Notes: generated by a model not told the origin, from the letters alone. A stretch of 64,000 bases of DNA from Turnera subulata (GCA_028386065.3 JAKUCV010007755.1:124001-188000), one strand, 5' to 3'. Counted from the stretch's first letter, positions 1-12,402 are shown. Program-made: numbers and translations.

Positions 1-1813
1 AAGAAATGATCAACCTGTAATAGAAAGCACAATAAAACCTCACAATTTATAGTAAAAAAGCATTCATCTCATAAAAAATAATGGAGATCAAAGGAATTTA
101 TGCTGTAAGAAGACATGCTTATAGTCATGCATGCCAAAGGTGAATAGCCATTTTTAATGAAATGGTTAAGTCAATCCACCAATACTTTCTTCCTTCCACA
201 AATCTGTTTCATCCAAGCATAGTATCAGAAAAATCTATACAGAAGAACACACCAAGTAAATGTAGCAAGTGAAGTTCACCATATCAAGCAAACTTTTCCC
301 ATTTAGAAGTTAACACAGAACAAGTAAATAAGAACAACAAATTCAAAAACTACAGGAAATATACAGACTGGACAAAATATTTTAAAAGCAAGAAGATTCC
401 AAATTGTATAAATCTGATATGGTATCAGGAAACGTAAAAATTGTGCTAGAACTTAACATGCAGTGGAGGAAAGAATCACACCTCATTGAATTCCCTAAAC
501 ATCCATCTTGACAAATTTGACCATCTCCGAGATGAGGCTGTGCTGGGATGATTATAAAATTGCTCGGCATGCCTTAAAAAGAGATACACCATCATGAATA
601 TTACAAGAAATGGTGACAAAAGAAGCATTGCAACCCCAACTAGCATAAGCCTTTTCCGCAGTGTCTTAGGATTAGAGATGAAGTCTCTCCTAATGCAAAA
701 GTTCCTGAAGAAGAAGCAGAACAGGACACTCACTGGTGAATATTCCATCTACAAATGTTTAATCAAATATTACTGTGAAGTTATACATACCGATCAAACA
801 TGCTTTGCAGTATGCACCAGTTAAGGGTCCACTCAAGGGTCTTTGTCAGCATTAGCCTATATTGTGCCCCATTTCGATCAATTTTCACAGTTGGGCCAAC
901 ACCTGGAATCCAAGAGAAGATTGGGAAAGCAAGGACTCCTTTGTTCAGCATTCCAATCAAGTAGTTTTCCTTCCTCATCAGTCGCATCACCATATCATGA
1001 GCAGAAAGGTCCTTGACCACACATAGTTGCTGTGAGCTTTGTAACTGTACAACTTTTTCAAGGACTGTTGCCCATGGCATGGTTTGGATTTCACCATCCG
1101 TAACATTGAGACTGCAGAGGAAATAATTACCTTGCTTATTTGAATACAAAAGAAGAGTTGCAAAAAAACAATATCACAAAGATTAGGTAGAAGCATTGCC
1201 CCTAAAATATTTTAAAACTGATTAGTCAAACCCACCTATAGTAGAAGAAATGACGTATCCCAAGAATGTCCTTTAGTTGAGCAAAGAACCTCAAAAAACA
1301 GAAAATCCAATATATAGAAAATAACCCCAAGTATCCAACAATAACAGCTTTTGAAAGAGTTAGAGGTGTTAACGGATGTTGATGAAGAGCTTCTTTCGCA
1401 AGATCACATGGCTTGATTCCAGACTCCACAGCATCCATCCCACACTTTGCATTACGAAGACCACTCCAATCAACATATAATAAGAAAAAACCAGAGAAAC
1501 AGATGGTGAAACCAAGGCTTAGAAGCTCGACTACCCACTTTATGATAATGCACCAAAGCCCCTTCTCGCAATAGTAATTATAGAGCCTTTCGAAGAAAAG
1601 GTCCAAATCAGGAATAGCCTCCACATTCAAGCTTTCACCATTAAGGAATCCTGAAGGGCTGTCACTACCAGTACTTGGTACCCTTCGGTAGTCAGACAGT
1701 TCAATCTCTGGAGGAACATCCTCAAGCAAGCTTCTGTCCAAAGATGATTCACCACGCCATCTCCATTTAAAAATGCTGAGAGCATTAGTAGCCTTCTGCC
1801 CACTGAACATCAT
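1..1813 (-). CDS. ATG9: Autophagy-related protein 9 (5' part, runs off window)
   Basis: N-terminal part of ATG9, the multi-pass lipid scramblase of Golgi-derived vesicles that seed the autophagosome membrane. Coding exons on the minus strand: 1813-1236, 1111-791, 704-482 and 14-1 (cut by the window edge). The first three sum to 1122 nt (374 codons) and every junction is GT-AG and in frame. Start is the first of two adjacent ATGs (MMFSGQ), as in plant ATG9. The protein reads like Arabidopsis ATG9: an acidic N-terminus with SPSGFLNGESLNV, hydrophobic segments near residues 87-114, 150-178 and 325-350, the motif MPWATVLEKVVQLQSS opening exon 2, and HAEQFYNHPSTASSRRWSNL in exon 3. No frame breaks are visible in this part, so it looks functional. 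The C-terminal half is outside the window. Recognition is from remembered family sequence. Confidence 0.95.
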
Positions 1814-1822
1814 TCACTAACA

Positions 1823-4232
1823 CTGACAGTAGGCAAAGAGAACCAGTCCATTCCCCGAAACACAAAAAAGTTTACGGAAGAGTCCTACAATAAAATAAAG
1901 ACACTAAATGTCAGATTATCACGTTTTATGTGGAACAACAGACTCACACCAGTGTTATCAAACACGGACCGGCCCGGACGGTCGAACCCGGTTAACCGTC
2001 ACCCGGCTGGGTCACCGGGTTTTTGATCTCTTTGTTAATTTCCGGTTGAACCGCAGTTTGGCCAGTATTTACCCGGGAGAACCGCGACCTGGAGGCCCGA
2101 CCGGTTCAACCTCCGGTCCGGGTTTAATAACATTGACTCACACAGATATCACAATTCATATTGAAAAGAATGAAAAAGTTAGTCCATGGCACACAGATTA
2201 CAGAAAAAGCCCTACTTAGAAAGACAATAGTTTTATTTTTGATCTCTAAAGCCATCATAAAAACCAACATTCCTAAGACCAAAGAGTGATGTGGAGGGGA
2301 TTCGGGTCCAAATTACAGCAAGATTATGAGAAATTTATCTAATTACAAATTTAGAGGGGCAAAAACTTTCAGACTCATTTACCACCATTGTTATCTATCA
2401 TCAACATACAGATATGCATATCAATGTGAAATATGGATGCTTGCAATAAAGCGCTACCCTCTCATGACAAACACAAAGAAAATCACTTATACATAATTCA
2501 AGGTCTGTGATCGAATGAGTACCTGATCACATAGCAAAGCTCAAGTGCAAGAATTCAACTAAAGTTTCATTTGGTCATTCAACAAAAAATTCAGCTCTCT
2601 TCAATACATCCTGTAAAAGAAGCACTAAATGGTTTTACTCAACGTTAAAGCAAAAGTGCACGAACATGCAAGTGATCCTATCATAAAGAAAACTAAACAC
2701 AAGTGAAATATCTACCCTATGCATTTATGGATAGAGCTTTAATAACAGACATTCTTTGGTTAAAGCATTCCCTGATCCACAAGATTCAGTATGAAGAAAC
2801 TTGGGTATGAAAAAACCCTTCTTGTCACCATCAGTAATTGCCATTATCATTCTTCACATCCTACCTAGCCTCCAAATTACTTATGATGTTTCTAATCCAA
2901 TGGATTGCCCACCTAAAGACCTAAAACATATCAGAACACGTTCTAATATAAGCAAAGAGAATCCCCAGTAGCCAAATCTTTCCGCATCTTAAACAAAAAT
3001 CTCTAGCCAATGCCAAAGTTTGAGTTCACAAAGAAGCACATTTCACTTCAACGATCATAGTAGTATGCCTAGAAGAATTACAATCCCTAGTTTGCCTTTT
3101 AAATCTCACTTAAAGTCCCTTAGCATTCACTTTGGAGTGATCTGAGGCCCTGAAACCCACCATCCCAAATAAATCCTCAGAACGAAAACATTCATGAACA
3201 TGAGAAGCCATAAACTTGGAGATTGACATGATAGGTTTCAAAATGCGGAAATTGACAGAGTGGAAATGAATTCTATCACTCCATAACGATAAATAAATGA
3301 TCAACTGGATAAAAATCTATAGCATCGGGAGAACTGCATTTGCACTCTATGATGAAGTTGATTGAGATAATAGTAGCCAGGATCACAATTCGTTTTCCCC
3401 AGTGGCAGGGTTTTGGAATAAAACGTTGTTCAACTTAACCAACTGGCAGAAAAACTGGAGAGCAATGCAGCTTAATCAAAATAACTAAACACAAAAGGTG
3501 ACTCCTCGAGTTTTAGCCACTTCTCTAACCTCTTAACTATCATATACTAGCTGACGGGCATTTGAGAGGTGAATATCTTTACATTGTTATTAGGTATGCA
3601 GCTAGGACAATTGTCATCAAGCTCAGATAATAGACGCAACATCAATTAGAGTTGGCAACATAAGGGCATTCTTAACACATAGTTCTACAATCGCTTCTTA
3701 TTGAAGTCTTCACATCAGCCCAGCCCCAATGCAAATTTAGGAATAAATCTATAGACCAAACAAGTTTGAATTTTTACTAGTATTTAAAAATTCCTTGCAA
3801 TGCAACAGTGACAGCTCAAAAACCCAAATGCAATCAAAGTCTCAGCAGACAACTATCAGAAATCTCAAAACCTTCCAAAGTAGAGCTAAGAAAGCGAAAA
3901 CCCAAATACTACCCAGTTTTTTCCGACAAGTGTTCAAAAGCTAATAAAAACTGAAACCTCTCTGAAAAAGAACTAAACTTTCAATCCCCAAATAACAGTA
4001 CTGTTATCAGCATAGTGAGCTGGTACAAGCTTCCAGCCATAAGCTTGCCAAACCCAGATGCTCGTATCAATTACATACCAGACAAAAGTATTGACACCAA
4101 AATATCAAGCCACGAAATTGCGTAGAAACCCATAAAAAGTAAAACCAACGAAGTAAAATTCTTTCACCGAATATGACGAGACAATAAGGCCAAAAATTCA
4201 AATTCAATGAAGGTTTAGGAACACGAAATTAC
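1823..4232 (-). other. ATG9: Probable 5'UTR intron of ATG9
   Basis: No coding sequence is seen in this 2.4-kb stretch upstream of the ATG9 start. A pyrimidine-rich acceptor ending in CAG lies 9 nt before the ATG (exon would start at 1822). A good donor (GCAG followed by GTAATT on the minus strand) lies at 4233/4232, so a spliced leader with a non-coding first exon at about 4233-4480 is plausible. The stretch carries one small DNA transposon (1950-2134). Open frames inside it are short and resemble nothing I know. Inference only; a transcript would decide. Confidence 0.5.
1950..2134. mobile_element. Mutator-like MITE, copy 1 (185 bp)
   Basis: A GC-rich insert in AT-rich DNA, with terminal inverted repeats (left reads GTTATCAAACACGGACCGG, right ends CCGGTCCGGGTTTAATAAC). 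It is flanked by a perfect 9-bp direct repeat GACTCACAC at 1941-1949 and 2135-2143. A 9-bp duplication fits the Mutator superfamily. The interior is full of GGTT/AACC palindromes (CCGGTTCAACC, CCCGGTTAACC) and has no transposase. It sits in the probable ATG9 leader intron. A second family member lies at 9831-10187. Confidence 0.75.
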
Positions 4233-4880
4233 CTGCGACCCACAAAAGAATAGCTTTTTTTTTTTTTCTGTTTTCAGAAAAACTCCAAGGCAAGCGGCCA
4301 AGAATTAAGTGAAACCCACCAAAAGGATTAAGCTAAAATTAGAAACCCAATTGGGCTGATGATGATGAAGATGACGACAATGAAGGCAACGATGGAGACG
4401 ACGACGATGGTGATTAGGAACAGAGTTAACGAGGAGGTGGCTTATTAGAGAGGAAAAAGAAAATTGAATTTTTTCAAAGGTAGAAACCGAAGGGTTTGGT
4501 TGCGTGGAAGGAGAGGGAATTTTTGAGTAATAATTTTATTGGGAGAAGTAATGCTTTTGGGGCATTCTCTGTAGCTTTGTGTTTTTTATTTTTTAATTTT
4601 ATTTTTCCCCCTATTTTTTGTTTGTCAAAATTACAAATACTACACAGTCTACGGCGAGACACAGAGGAGAAGAGAATAGAGGAGTCGTGTGGGTGACTGA
4701 TACCGTTTATATTTTGGTTTTCGGATTTTGAAATGCTGAGAAAAGAAATTAAAAGAAAAAAAAAAAGAAAAAGAGGAGGATAGAAACCTTGTTTGAGCAG
4801 GAAAAGAAGTTGTTGTTGTTGTTGTTGCTCCTACGTTGTTTAAAGAGGCATGAGACCAAAGTACGGCTTCTTGCACAACT
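4233..4880 (-). promoter_or_regulatory. ATG9: ATG9 leader exon and promoter region (approximate)
   Basis: The stretch upstream of the putative leader-exon donor holds trinucleotide-rich DNA (GATGAT/GACGAC repeats at about 4355-4410, GTTGTT repeats at 4809-4828) and poly-purine runs, as is common in plant leaders and proximal promoters. I see no unambiguous TATA box. Small open frames here have low-complexity translations and are not called. Confidence 0.3.
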
Positions 4881-5097
4881 GTGAAACACTGGAAGTCTTT
4901 TTTTTCAATCCGTTTTGTGTTCCGCTGTCTGTCTTGTTATCTATCGTGATTCTCAATACACTTATTTAACGGCGAAGTTTGTTTTTATTCTCAATCAAAT
5001 CTTATTCACCGCTGCAAAGTTACTTTTACACTTTTCCTATGGGTAAATTATAAAAAAGGATGGGCCTGGTTTAGTGGTCTGGGGGTCTGGGCTTTGA

Positions 5098-5545
5098 GAG
5101 ATTTGGTTTCCCTTTTTGTACGATAAATTTGGGGGCCTTGTGGGTTAGGCTGACTCAGGAGGAGGCCTAACTCAGCTTGGACAAGTTAAGTTGGTTTTTG
5201 AACTAAAGGACTTTCCAGTTTCCATTACCAGCTAAGTTAAGTTGGTAATTTTACCTAATTAGTAATTGGTGGTATACAAAGAAGGAAAAAAAAAAAAAAG
5301 GAAGAAAAGAGCTTGGGATGTGGGTTTCTCCGACTCAAGCAAGAGATTTGGTTTCCCTTTTTGTACAATAATTTGGGGGCCTTGTGGGGTAGGCTGACTC
5401 AGGAGGCCCAACTCAGCTTGGACAACTTAAGTTGGGAGTTACCTAAATTGGTGGTATAGAAAGAAGGGAAAAAAAAAAAAGAAGAAGAAAAAAACTCAAA
5501 AGAAAAAGTAAGAAAAGAGTTGGTAATTGGTGGTTAGGTGTTGTT
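5098..5545. repeat. Degenerate tandem duplication (two ~245-bp units)
   Basis: Two diverged copies of one unit start at 5098 and 5343. Both begin GAGATTTGGTTTCCC, continue TTTTTGTAC, GGGGGCCTTGTGGG and GGCTGACTCAGGAGG, then AACTCAGCTTGGAC. Both end in a purine run (poly-A with GAAGAAAAGAG) at about 5281-5312 and 5461-5520. A third, weaker copy of the first 60 bp starts at 30258, upstream of CDT1. No coding potential is seen. Confidence 0.65.
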
Positions 5546-6349
5546 ATTTGTAGTCAGAATATAAGATTTAGGGTAATTCTATCCTACCCTGGGCAAAATG
5601 CTAGGTAAACTTACCCGTGCCTAGTTGGACCAATAAAAAGTATGTCTTTAATTTTTTGTCTGCTACTTGCACATTCTTTAAAACACTTTTATTTATAGAA
5701 CTATCCACAAACTTTTCAAAATTGCACTCCAACCGTAACATGTGAGTGCCAAATCTTTTGTCAATGCGCTCCGATACATTTTGCGAGTAATAAGCTGCGG
5801 TGCAACCCAAAAATATTCTTTTGGTACATCAAAATTTTTGAAACAAGAAAAATAAATCTTACAAAATTATAAAATATTATTATTTCCAACCATTAAATAA
5901 TTCAAATTTCAAACATAAATATGAAAAAATAGTATCCAATTCAACCATTTTACCAAAATATATTTAACTGACACATAATATCATTTTTTTATAAAATTTG
6001 AATATTACTTATTTTAATAATATTTTCTCAAATTCATTAAATATTTATTTTTTTATGTAATATTGCATAAAAGTACTTAATACTATGTCAATAATACTTA
6101 TATTAAAAATTGGAAATTTATCATGATATATTCTAATTCTTTTGGTAAGATTAAAAGGTTTATGTAATAACCAGGTAAGTCATAATCAAGTAGAATTATT
6201 TTTCATTTTATTTTCTAACACTCAAGTTATTTTTTAAACTATAAAAATCAGTCCTTGTTGCATCACTACCGGTGTAATTTTCCTGGTTTTCTTTTACCGT
6301 TGAGGCTCCAGCAGATTGTATTGTATCATTGTCTTAATGACCTTCTTTT
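5546..6349. other. Intergenic, AT-rich, nothing recognised
   Basis: AT-rich DNA between the tandem duplication and the solo LTR. No open frame with recognisable content, no tRNA-like fold, no clear terminal repeats. Confidence 0.6.
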
Positions 6350-6354
6350 TGTAT

Positions 6355-9146
6355 TGAAGCGCCCCGACCCGTATTTACCGTACAAGGTAAACACGTGCCG
6401 GAACTGTTCTTACTACAGTAGCAGACAGTACATACAACATGAAATATCATACACGCAATCTTCAAATACAATACTCGTCCCCGATCTCGGAAACCGTTAT
6501 TCAAACCATACACTCCAATCTAATCAACATCAAATACAAAACAGCAACGGTAATAATATCACAATAGTAAGACAAGCAGCGAAAGACTAGAATGCAGATG
6601 CAGCGGTGTATGGATCCGGGTCAGGTGGAGAAGTAAGCAGCAGCCAACTAACATCGTACCTGAACTACGATCAACCAAACCTACGGGATGAAACCCCGCA
6701 GGCAAGGGGTGAGTCCGAAGCGCTCACCGACGAAAGATAAACAAAGATATATTCAACCATAGTACTTTCGAAGTAAACACAACAATCATAACATTAAGCA
6801 CAAACGTTCACAACACAAGAAAATTACCATAACAACTATATCAAGACCAATGAATGTTTAATTATTTTTATTACCAATTTTATCTTCCGGGCCCCGTCAC
6901 TGGACAAGCTAGGGTCGTACCTGGTTATTAACTAAATCTGGATGCCAGGCCCCACCACAATCCGGGATCAACATCCCCATATCACAAATCCGGGGTCAAC
7001 ACCCCAATATCTCAAATCCGGGATCAACATCCCAATATCACAAATCCGGGATCAACATCCCAATATCACAAATCCGGGGTCAACACCCCAACCAACAAAC
7101 CCTCTGGCCATGACACCACAGAACTAGCCTCTAACCATCTAGTCGTACCACTACTTTCCAAGTGACAAATATATCATCATCTCAAATCCCAGTTCAATCC
7201 ATTACTCTTCATCAATTTTCCAATTTCTATTATCTCAGATTAATTCTACAGACTCAATCTCATGACACATATTATTCGAAATTAACAGCTCAGCATTATT
7301 TCCAACATGTTATACACAAATCCATCACCATCCAACAACAGCATCAATAATTCCACAGCAATCAGGTAACAGTCAATAATTATTCTAGCAGATCAATCTA
7401 GCAACAAAATACACAAACAACAAAGAAACACACACAGCATTACGGGCACATATCAGGGTTTATCCATCCTCACCTTAGCCGATATCAAGTTTGGAACTGT
7501 CCAACTGACTCCAAGTCCGGCTCCTCAGGTATCAGCTCGGTATCAACTCCTATATCAACATATAATATGCACATATAAGTGGTATGCAATGTCATGCTAC
7601 TACTGTATTACGAAAATAAATACTGACTCGCCTCGGTTACTCCCCCGGTTAATTCTCCGTTATCATCATCATTCGCCATTTATTTCCAGTGTCTAAAATA
7701 ATACTATACTTATACCTATACCCGGATACCATTCTAGTACAATACCTACTTTGATAATACCCTTTCTATGTTTATTTCTACAAGTACGTACTTTTCCAAA
7801 ATTATTAATTACTATTATTATTATTATTATTCCATGATTAACTCCTCAATTAATTACTCTACTATAGTTTATCACATTTATATTTTTCCCAAAATACAAA
7901 TTATTTTTATTTCTAAAATTATATCTATTTGTATATATTTTTATATATTCCAGAATATTTCTTCTCTTTTCTTTTTTTTTTTACTGGACTGGGCTGGACT
8001 ATGCAGCCCATCAGCCACAGCCCAGCCTAACCCTATCTCAACTCAGCCCAGCTACTGCGCAAGCCCAAATCCAAGCTCACATGGAAGCCCGGTAGGCCCG
8101 CGCAGCAGCCCTCCAAGACGACCCGGCCCAAGCTATTCCATGCCTAGGTTAGTCCAGCAAAACCGGGTCGGCCCGCCCGTTTAGACAGGTCGTCCCCAAC
8201 CCGTGAGTGCTGCTCACCTTCGCGGGCTGCGGCACGGCGGCTCCTCGTCAGGAAAAGCGGCGGCAAGCGAGGTGAGAGGAGATCGAGCAGGGCGGTGAGG
8301 CGTGAGCGGCGCGCGGCGGGGAAGGGCGTGACGGCAACGGTGTCGGCAGACACGAGTCCAAGGATCGTCGGCACGGCTGCGGCTCGGGTCTTCGCTCGGG
8401 CGGCGGCGGTTACTGCTCGGGTCGCAGCATCTGAGGGCGAGGAAGGGAAAGAGGTGGGAAGGGAGGTGGCGTCAGGTTGCTGGTGGCGGTGGCTCAGCCG
8501 ATGTGGATGTTCACGGCAGGAAGAAAAGAAGAAAAGAAAAGAATAGAAAAGGAAAGGAAGGGAACGACAGCGTTTGGTGGTGTGTGGGTTGTTTTTGTTA
8601 TTTTATTTTTTTTTCCTTTCCTGGTTTGTGTATAATGGTTATTTGTGGTAGATGGTTACTGGTTCTTTTTCTTTACAGGTGAAGCAAGAAGGCTACTGGT
8701 TGGGTGTTTGCAAATGATGTGTTGCAGAGGGTGAGGTGGTGCAGGGAAAAGAAGAAAAAGAAGTCACGGCTTCAACTGGTGATACACGGGTGTACTGGCC
8801 ATTCACATGCCTCACAGTGAATGGCGGCTGCAGCCCCCTCACTGTGCAGCATGTGAGGCGGGTTCTGTCCGGACCAGAAAATATTGCTAGTACCCCGTTG
8901 AATTAATTCCGGGCCCGATAATTCGGGGTTAATACTGACTTTTCTCGATATTCCTGGACCCAAAAAATTCCAACTTGGGTCCGGAAATTCCGCAGAAAAA
9001 TCCCGAGCGTGGGACAGGGCTCGATTTCGGAATTCGAAGCGTAAATTACTGTTAATTAATTATTCTAGATTAATTTTAATGGTAATTAACTGTAAAAATA
9101 ATTTTTACGGTGTCGGTAAAAACATGAAAATTACCCGGGCTGTTAC
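6355..9146 (-). mobile_element. Solo LTR, 2.8 kb, family 'TGTAACAGCCCGGG'
   Basis: On the minus strand the element starts TGTAACAGCCCGGGTAATTT and ends TACGGGTCGGGGCGCTTCA, giving the LTR signature TG...CA. It is flanked by a perfect 5-bp duplication TGTAT (6350-6354 and 9147-9151). No internal region or second LTR follows, so it is a solo LTR left by recombination. Inside are a GC-rich block (about 8190-8520) with Arg/Pro/Ala-rich chance frames and a 28-bp tandem repeat (6960-7095). The beginning and end match a 464-bp deletion derivative at 11246-11709, and inner parts match the block at 39.6-40.9 kb. The long LTR suggests a gypsy-type parent, but no pol gene is present to prove it. Confidence 0.85.
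6960..7095. repeat. 28-bp tandem repeat with covarying hairpins (5 units)
   Basis: Five units start at 6960, 6988, 7016, 7044 and 7072. Each contains a perfect hairpin with loop CAAC. Units 1, 3 and 4 have stem GGGAT/ATCCC; units 2 and 5 have GGGGT/ACCCC. Both arms change together. The array lies inside the solo LTR. Confidence 0.85.
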
Positions 9147-9540
9147 ATGTATTCCTTGTTTCTCCATGATTAAAATCTTCAATTAGTATAAAAAAATCTA
9201 TAAAAATCACTATTTACAAATATAAGTCAGGAGAGTTTTAGAAAAATTAAACTTAATATCTACATTAAATCAAACAAACAAAACTATTGATTCTTAAAAA
9301 TGATAAACTTCATTAATAGAAGTAAGTTTGGTTCTTTTTAGAATTTTGTATAATTTTTTATTAGTCTAAAGTTTTAAAAGATTATATTATAGTATGAGTT
9401 TTATATGTAGTTCAAAATTTTTCTTTTTATTTTAATATACATATAAATCTTACTTATCCTAAGACTTTAGAAACTTACCAAAATTGCACCTCCTACCCAC
9501 AATGTGAACTCCATTCCAAACTCCAAAGTATGCACCTACC
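9147..9540. other. Intergenic, AT-rich, nothing recognised
   Basis: Short AT-rich spacer between the solo LTR and the next repeat. Begins with the right-hand copy of the LTR target duplication. No gene seen. Confidence 0.6.
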
Positions 9541-10542
9541 GATGGTAATGGAGGCAAATTAGCGGGACCCTGTAGGGAATCCCCACATGGGCATAGGGGA
9601 TAGGGGCAATTTTGCCCCCGCTGGGACAGGGGTGGGGGACATTTTGGCTCCATGGGAAATTTGATAATAGGGAAGAGGAATGTTCTCCTGACCCATGAGG
9701 ACCCGATATATGCAAAAATACAAAGTTATCCTTGAGGAATATATTGATTAATATATATCTAAAATGCTAAAATATATTTTTAAATCATTTTGTCTCATTG
9801 AATATTAAAAATTATTCTTGAGATATAATCAAGGTTATTAAACCCGGCCCGACCACTGATCCGTTTCAGTGGCCGGGTCGCGGTTTTAGAGGTCTAACCG
9901 GAGTCCAACCAGGTCTGACCGGTATTGGAAATAATAGTAAAATTATATAAAATTTTTAATAAAAGTCCAACTAAAGGTCTGATCATGGTCTGACCAAGAT
10001 ATTTTTTAAAATCTTTGACTTTTGACCCGGAAAAAAATCGGAAACGAGTCAATAAAACCGGAAAACCCGTCATGACCCGGCCAGTTTTTTAGAGGATACA
10101 ACCCGGAAGGGTAAAAAATCTTGATTTATATCCCGGTCACGGTTACCCCAATTCAACCAGCTGAGCCGGTCCGGTTTGATAACAATGGATATAATTGTTA
10201 ACTTTGGTACAGTAGCATAAGGCAACCTTTATTGTTGCAATATTGTAATATTCACATTCTAATATGCAATTAACATTAAAGAAACTACTATGTTTTTATT
10301 GTCTTTATTTTATAAGCCAAAAAATTAATCTTGTTTATTTATTGAGTTTAATTTATTCTAATGAAAAAATATTTAATTATTTTTTATATTAGAAATCGGG
10401 GAAATGAGGTCCTCGCGGGGAACGGGGATGGGGGCAATTTTTCTCCCGAATGGGGAACGAGGGAAGAATTCGGAAACGGGGGTGGGAGAAAGGGTGGGGG
10501 GGAGGAACCTTCCCGCGCGGGGAGCCTGACCCGTTGCCATCC
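9541..10542. mobile_element. Putative non-autonomous DNA transposon with GATGGyAAyGG ends
   Basis: Left end reads GATGGTAATGGAGGC and the right end is the inverse of GGATGGCAACGGGTC. Both flanks are followed by G-rich text such as GGGGATAGGGGCAATTTT and GGGGATGGGGGCAATTTTTC, suggesting one G-rich inverted-repeat element. It is split by the Mutator-like MITE at 9831-10187. I could not find a convincing target-site duplication, so the superfamily is open. No transposase. Confidence 0.45.
9831..10187. mobile_element. Mutator-like MITE, copy 2 (about 357 bp)
   Basis: Ends resemble copy 1: left GGTTATTAAACCCGGCCCG, right GAGCCGGTCCGGTTTGATAAC. Flanking repeats GATATAAT (9822-9829 and 10188-10195) fit an 8-9 bp duplication. 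The interior repeats GGTC/GACC and CCGG motifs. Longer than copy 1, no coding capacity. It lies inside the G-rich element 9541-10542. Confidence 0.7.
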
Positions 10543-11240
10543 TTATTAATCCACCCACGCCTCGGAATTCAAATTCGGGGTTCCCAAATAATTTGTTTTT
10601 TCCTAAAAAAATAATCTTTTAAGAAATTTATATGTGCCAATTTTTTTTAAGAATAAAATCTTATTTAATAATTTTACTTAATTAACACATGATATCATTT
10701 ACGCTATCTATGTCAAAAATTAGTAATTTTAGAACTAAAAACTAGGGAGGAATTAATGGTTCATAAAAGTTTTTTTATTTGGCAACATTATCCATGTCAG
10801 AATATTATTTTACTTATGCACTTGGAAATATGATGATTGCTGGCCACACATCATCCCTAATTTAGTTTCCTAATTTGATATAAACACAAAGTTTCGGTTG
10901 GAGACCTGGCGCATGCATTGGAATAATACAGACTATATTAGAATTATCAATTAATTTCATTACTATTGGTGTGTGCCTAGTTTTTATTAAATATCCAATT
11001 AAATACTTCAAAACCAAATAATAAGGCGAGCTCCAATGTAGTGTCCTCACATGAAGTCTTTTGTTTCACCAAGGTTACCTGGTTCATATTGGAGTGTGGG
11101 TGGGTTATGGGATTTAGATAGCTTAAGCATGTATAAAAAAAAACCAAATATATGGTTATGTTACTAAACCACTTTAAAATTCCTTATATAATATTTATGA
11201 ACATTATTTCATTAAAAAATTTAAAATTTTATTTGACTAT
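10543..11240. other. Intergenic, AT-rich, nothing recognised
   Basis: AT-rich sequence with only short frames of no recognisable content. Confidence 0.6.
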
Positions 11241-11245
11241 ATTGT

Positions 11246-11709
11246 TGTAACAGCCCGGGTAATTTTTACATTTTTACCGTCACCGTAAAATTTATTTTAC
11301 AGTTATTTACCACAAAAATTAATCTTGGGTTTCATCCCGTAGGTTTAGTTGCTTCGTAGCTCAGGTACGACGTTCGATGGCTGCTGCTTTCTTCTCCACC
11401 TGACTCCGGATCCATACCTCCGCTGCATGTGCATTTAAGTCTTCCGCTGCTGTGCTATATATGTTGCTGTGTTGCTGCTATCCTTTATTGCTTTGATGTT
11501 GTCTATTTGGATTAAGCTGCTGTTGATGAGTGACATGAGTGGATTGAATAATGGTCCCCGGGTATGGGTGACAGTTGTAATATATATAGTGTGTTGATGT
11601 ATTTGATTTACTGTGTAGTATTTTACTGCGATGTGCTGCCTGAGCTGTTAATATGAATAGTTTCGGCACGTGTATACTGTAACCGGTAAATACGGGTCGG
11701 GGCGCTTCA
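11246..11709 (+). mobile_element. Internally deleted solo LTR of the TGTAACAGCCCGGG family
   Basis: Starts TGTAACAGCCCGGGTAATTT and ends TACGGGTCGGGGCGCTTCA on the plus strand, with a perfect target duplication ATTGT at 11241-11245 and 11710-11714. Only about 460 bp long against 2.8 kb for the copy at 6355-9146. Both termini match that copy, so the middle is missing. Confidence 0.85.
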
Positions 11710-11714
11710 ATTGT

Positions 11715-12402
11715 AGCTCAAAATTTAAATTTATTTCAAATCGTTTTGGCTAATTATAAGGGTTTTTTTATATCGTAACTGAACGTGATGTGTATCAATG
11801 TGGTAGAAGGGTTCATAAAATTTTTATGATTATAAGAAGACTAATAATTTTTTAATGAATAAAAAAGCTAGTAGAATTTTTTTTATTGATTACAAAAATA
11901 TGATAAGACATAAATTATAGTAAAATGTTTGTTTTTAAAATAAATACGGTAAAATATTGTTAGGAAACATCTCAACTGCTCTATCACGCTAGAAGCATAA
12001 AAGTATAATGTTATAACATGTCAAACCTTATATTCAACATGCACAACCAAGATAAATTAGGGTAAAGATATTTGATTTTAATTTTTGAAAAATTTAGTAA
12101 GCTTTGATCATTGTGCTAAATAATGAGACTGATGAGGCTACTGCACCTGGAACAAGACCTATCCATAGGCTAGGGCCAAAGAATGCAAAATGTAAAAAGA
12201 TAGGTGCTATTTTGCAATTTAACATCATTAATATAAAGTATATTTTATTTTTTACGGGTCCACAAATCCAAGTGCGGTAATTTGATTTGACCACATCATC
12301 TCGGGTAACATTACCCACAATCTTTCCTCGGGTATGATAGCAATGACCTTATCACCCAGCCTTGCAAGCACCATGCTTTAGTTTCCATGACTTGTTACAA
12401 TT
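11715..12402. other. Intergenic, AT-rich, nothing recognised
   Basis: AT-rich DNA between the LTR remnant and the ADSS-like duplication. No gene, tRNA or terminal repeat recognised. Confidence 0.55.

Noticed and set aside
4649..4876. 75-codon minus-strand frame upstream of ATG9
   Set aside because: Thr- and Phe/Ser-repeat text from trinucleotide and poly-purine runs in a leader/promoter region.
6960..7095. Regular 28-bp repeats as a CRISPR array
   Set aside because: Units are directly adjacent with no unique spacers, in plant LTR DNA.
8144..8546. 76- and 83-codon frames in GC-rich DNA
   Set aside because: Open on both strands, Arg/Ala-rich, inside a solo LTR; composition explains them.
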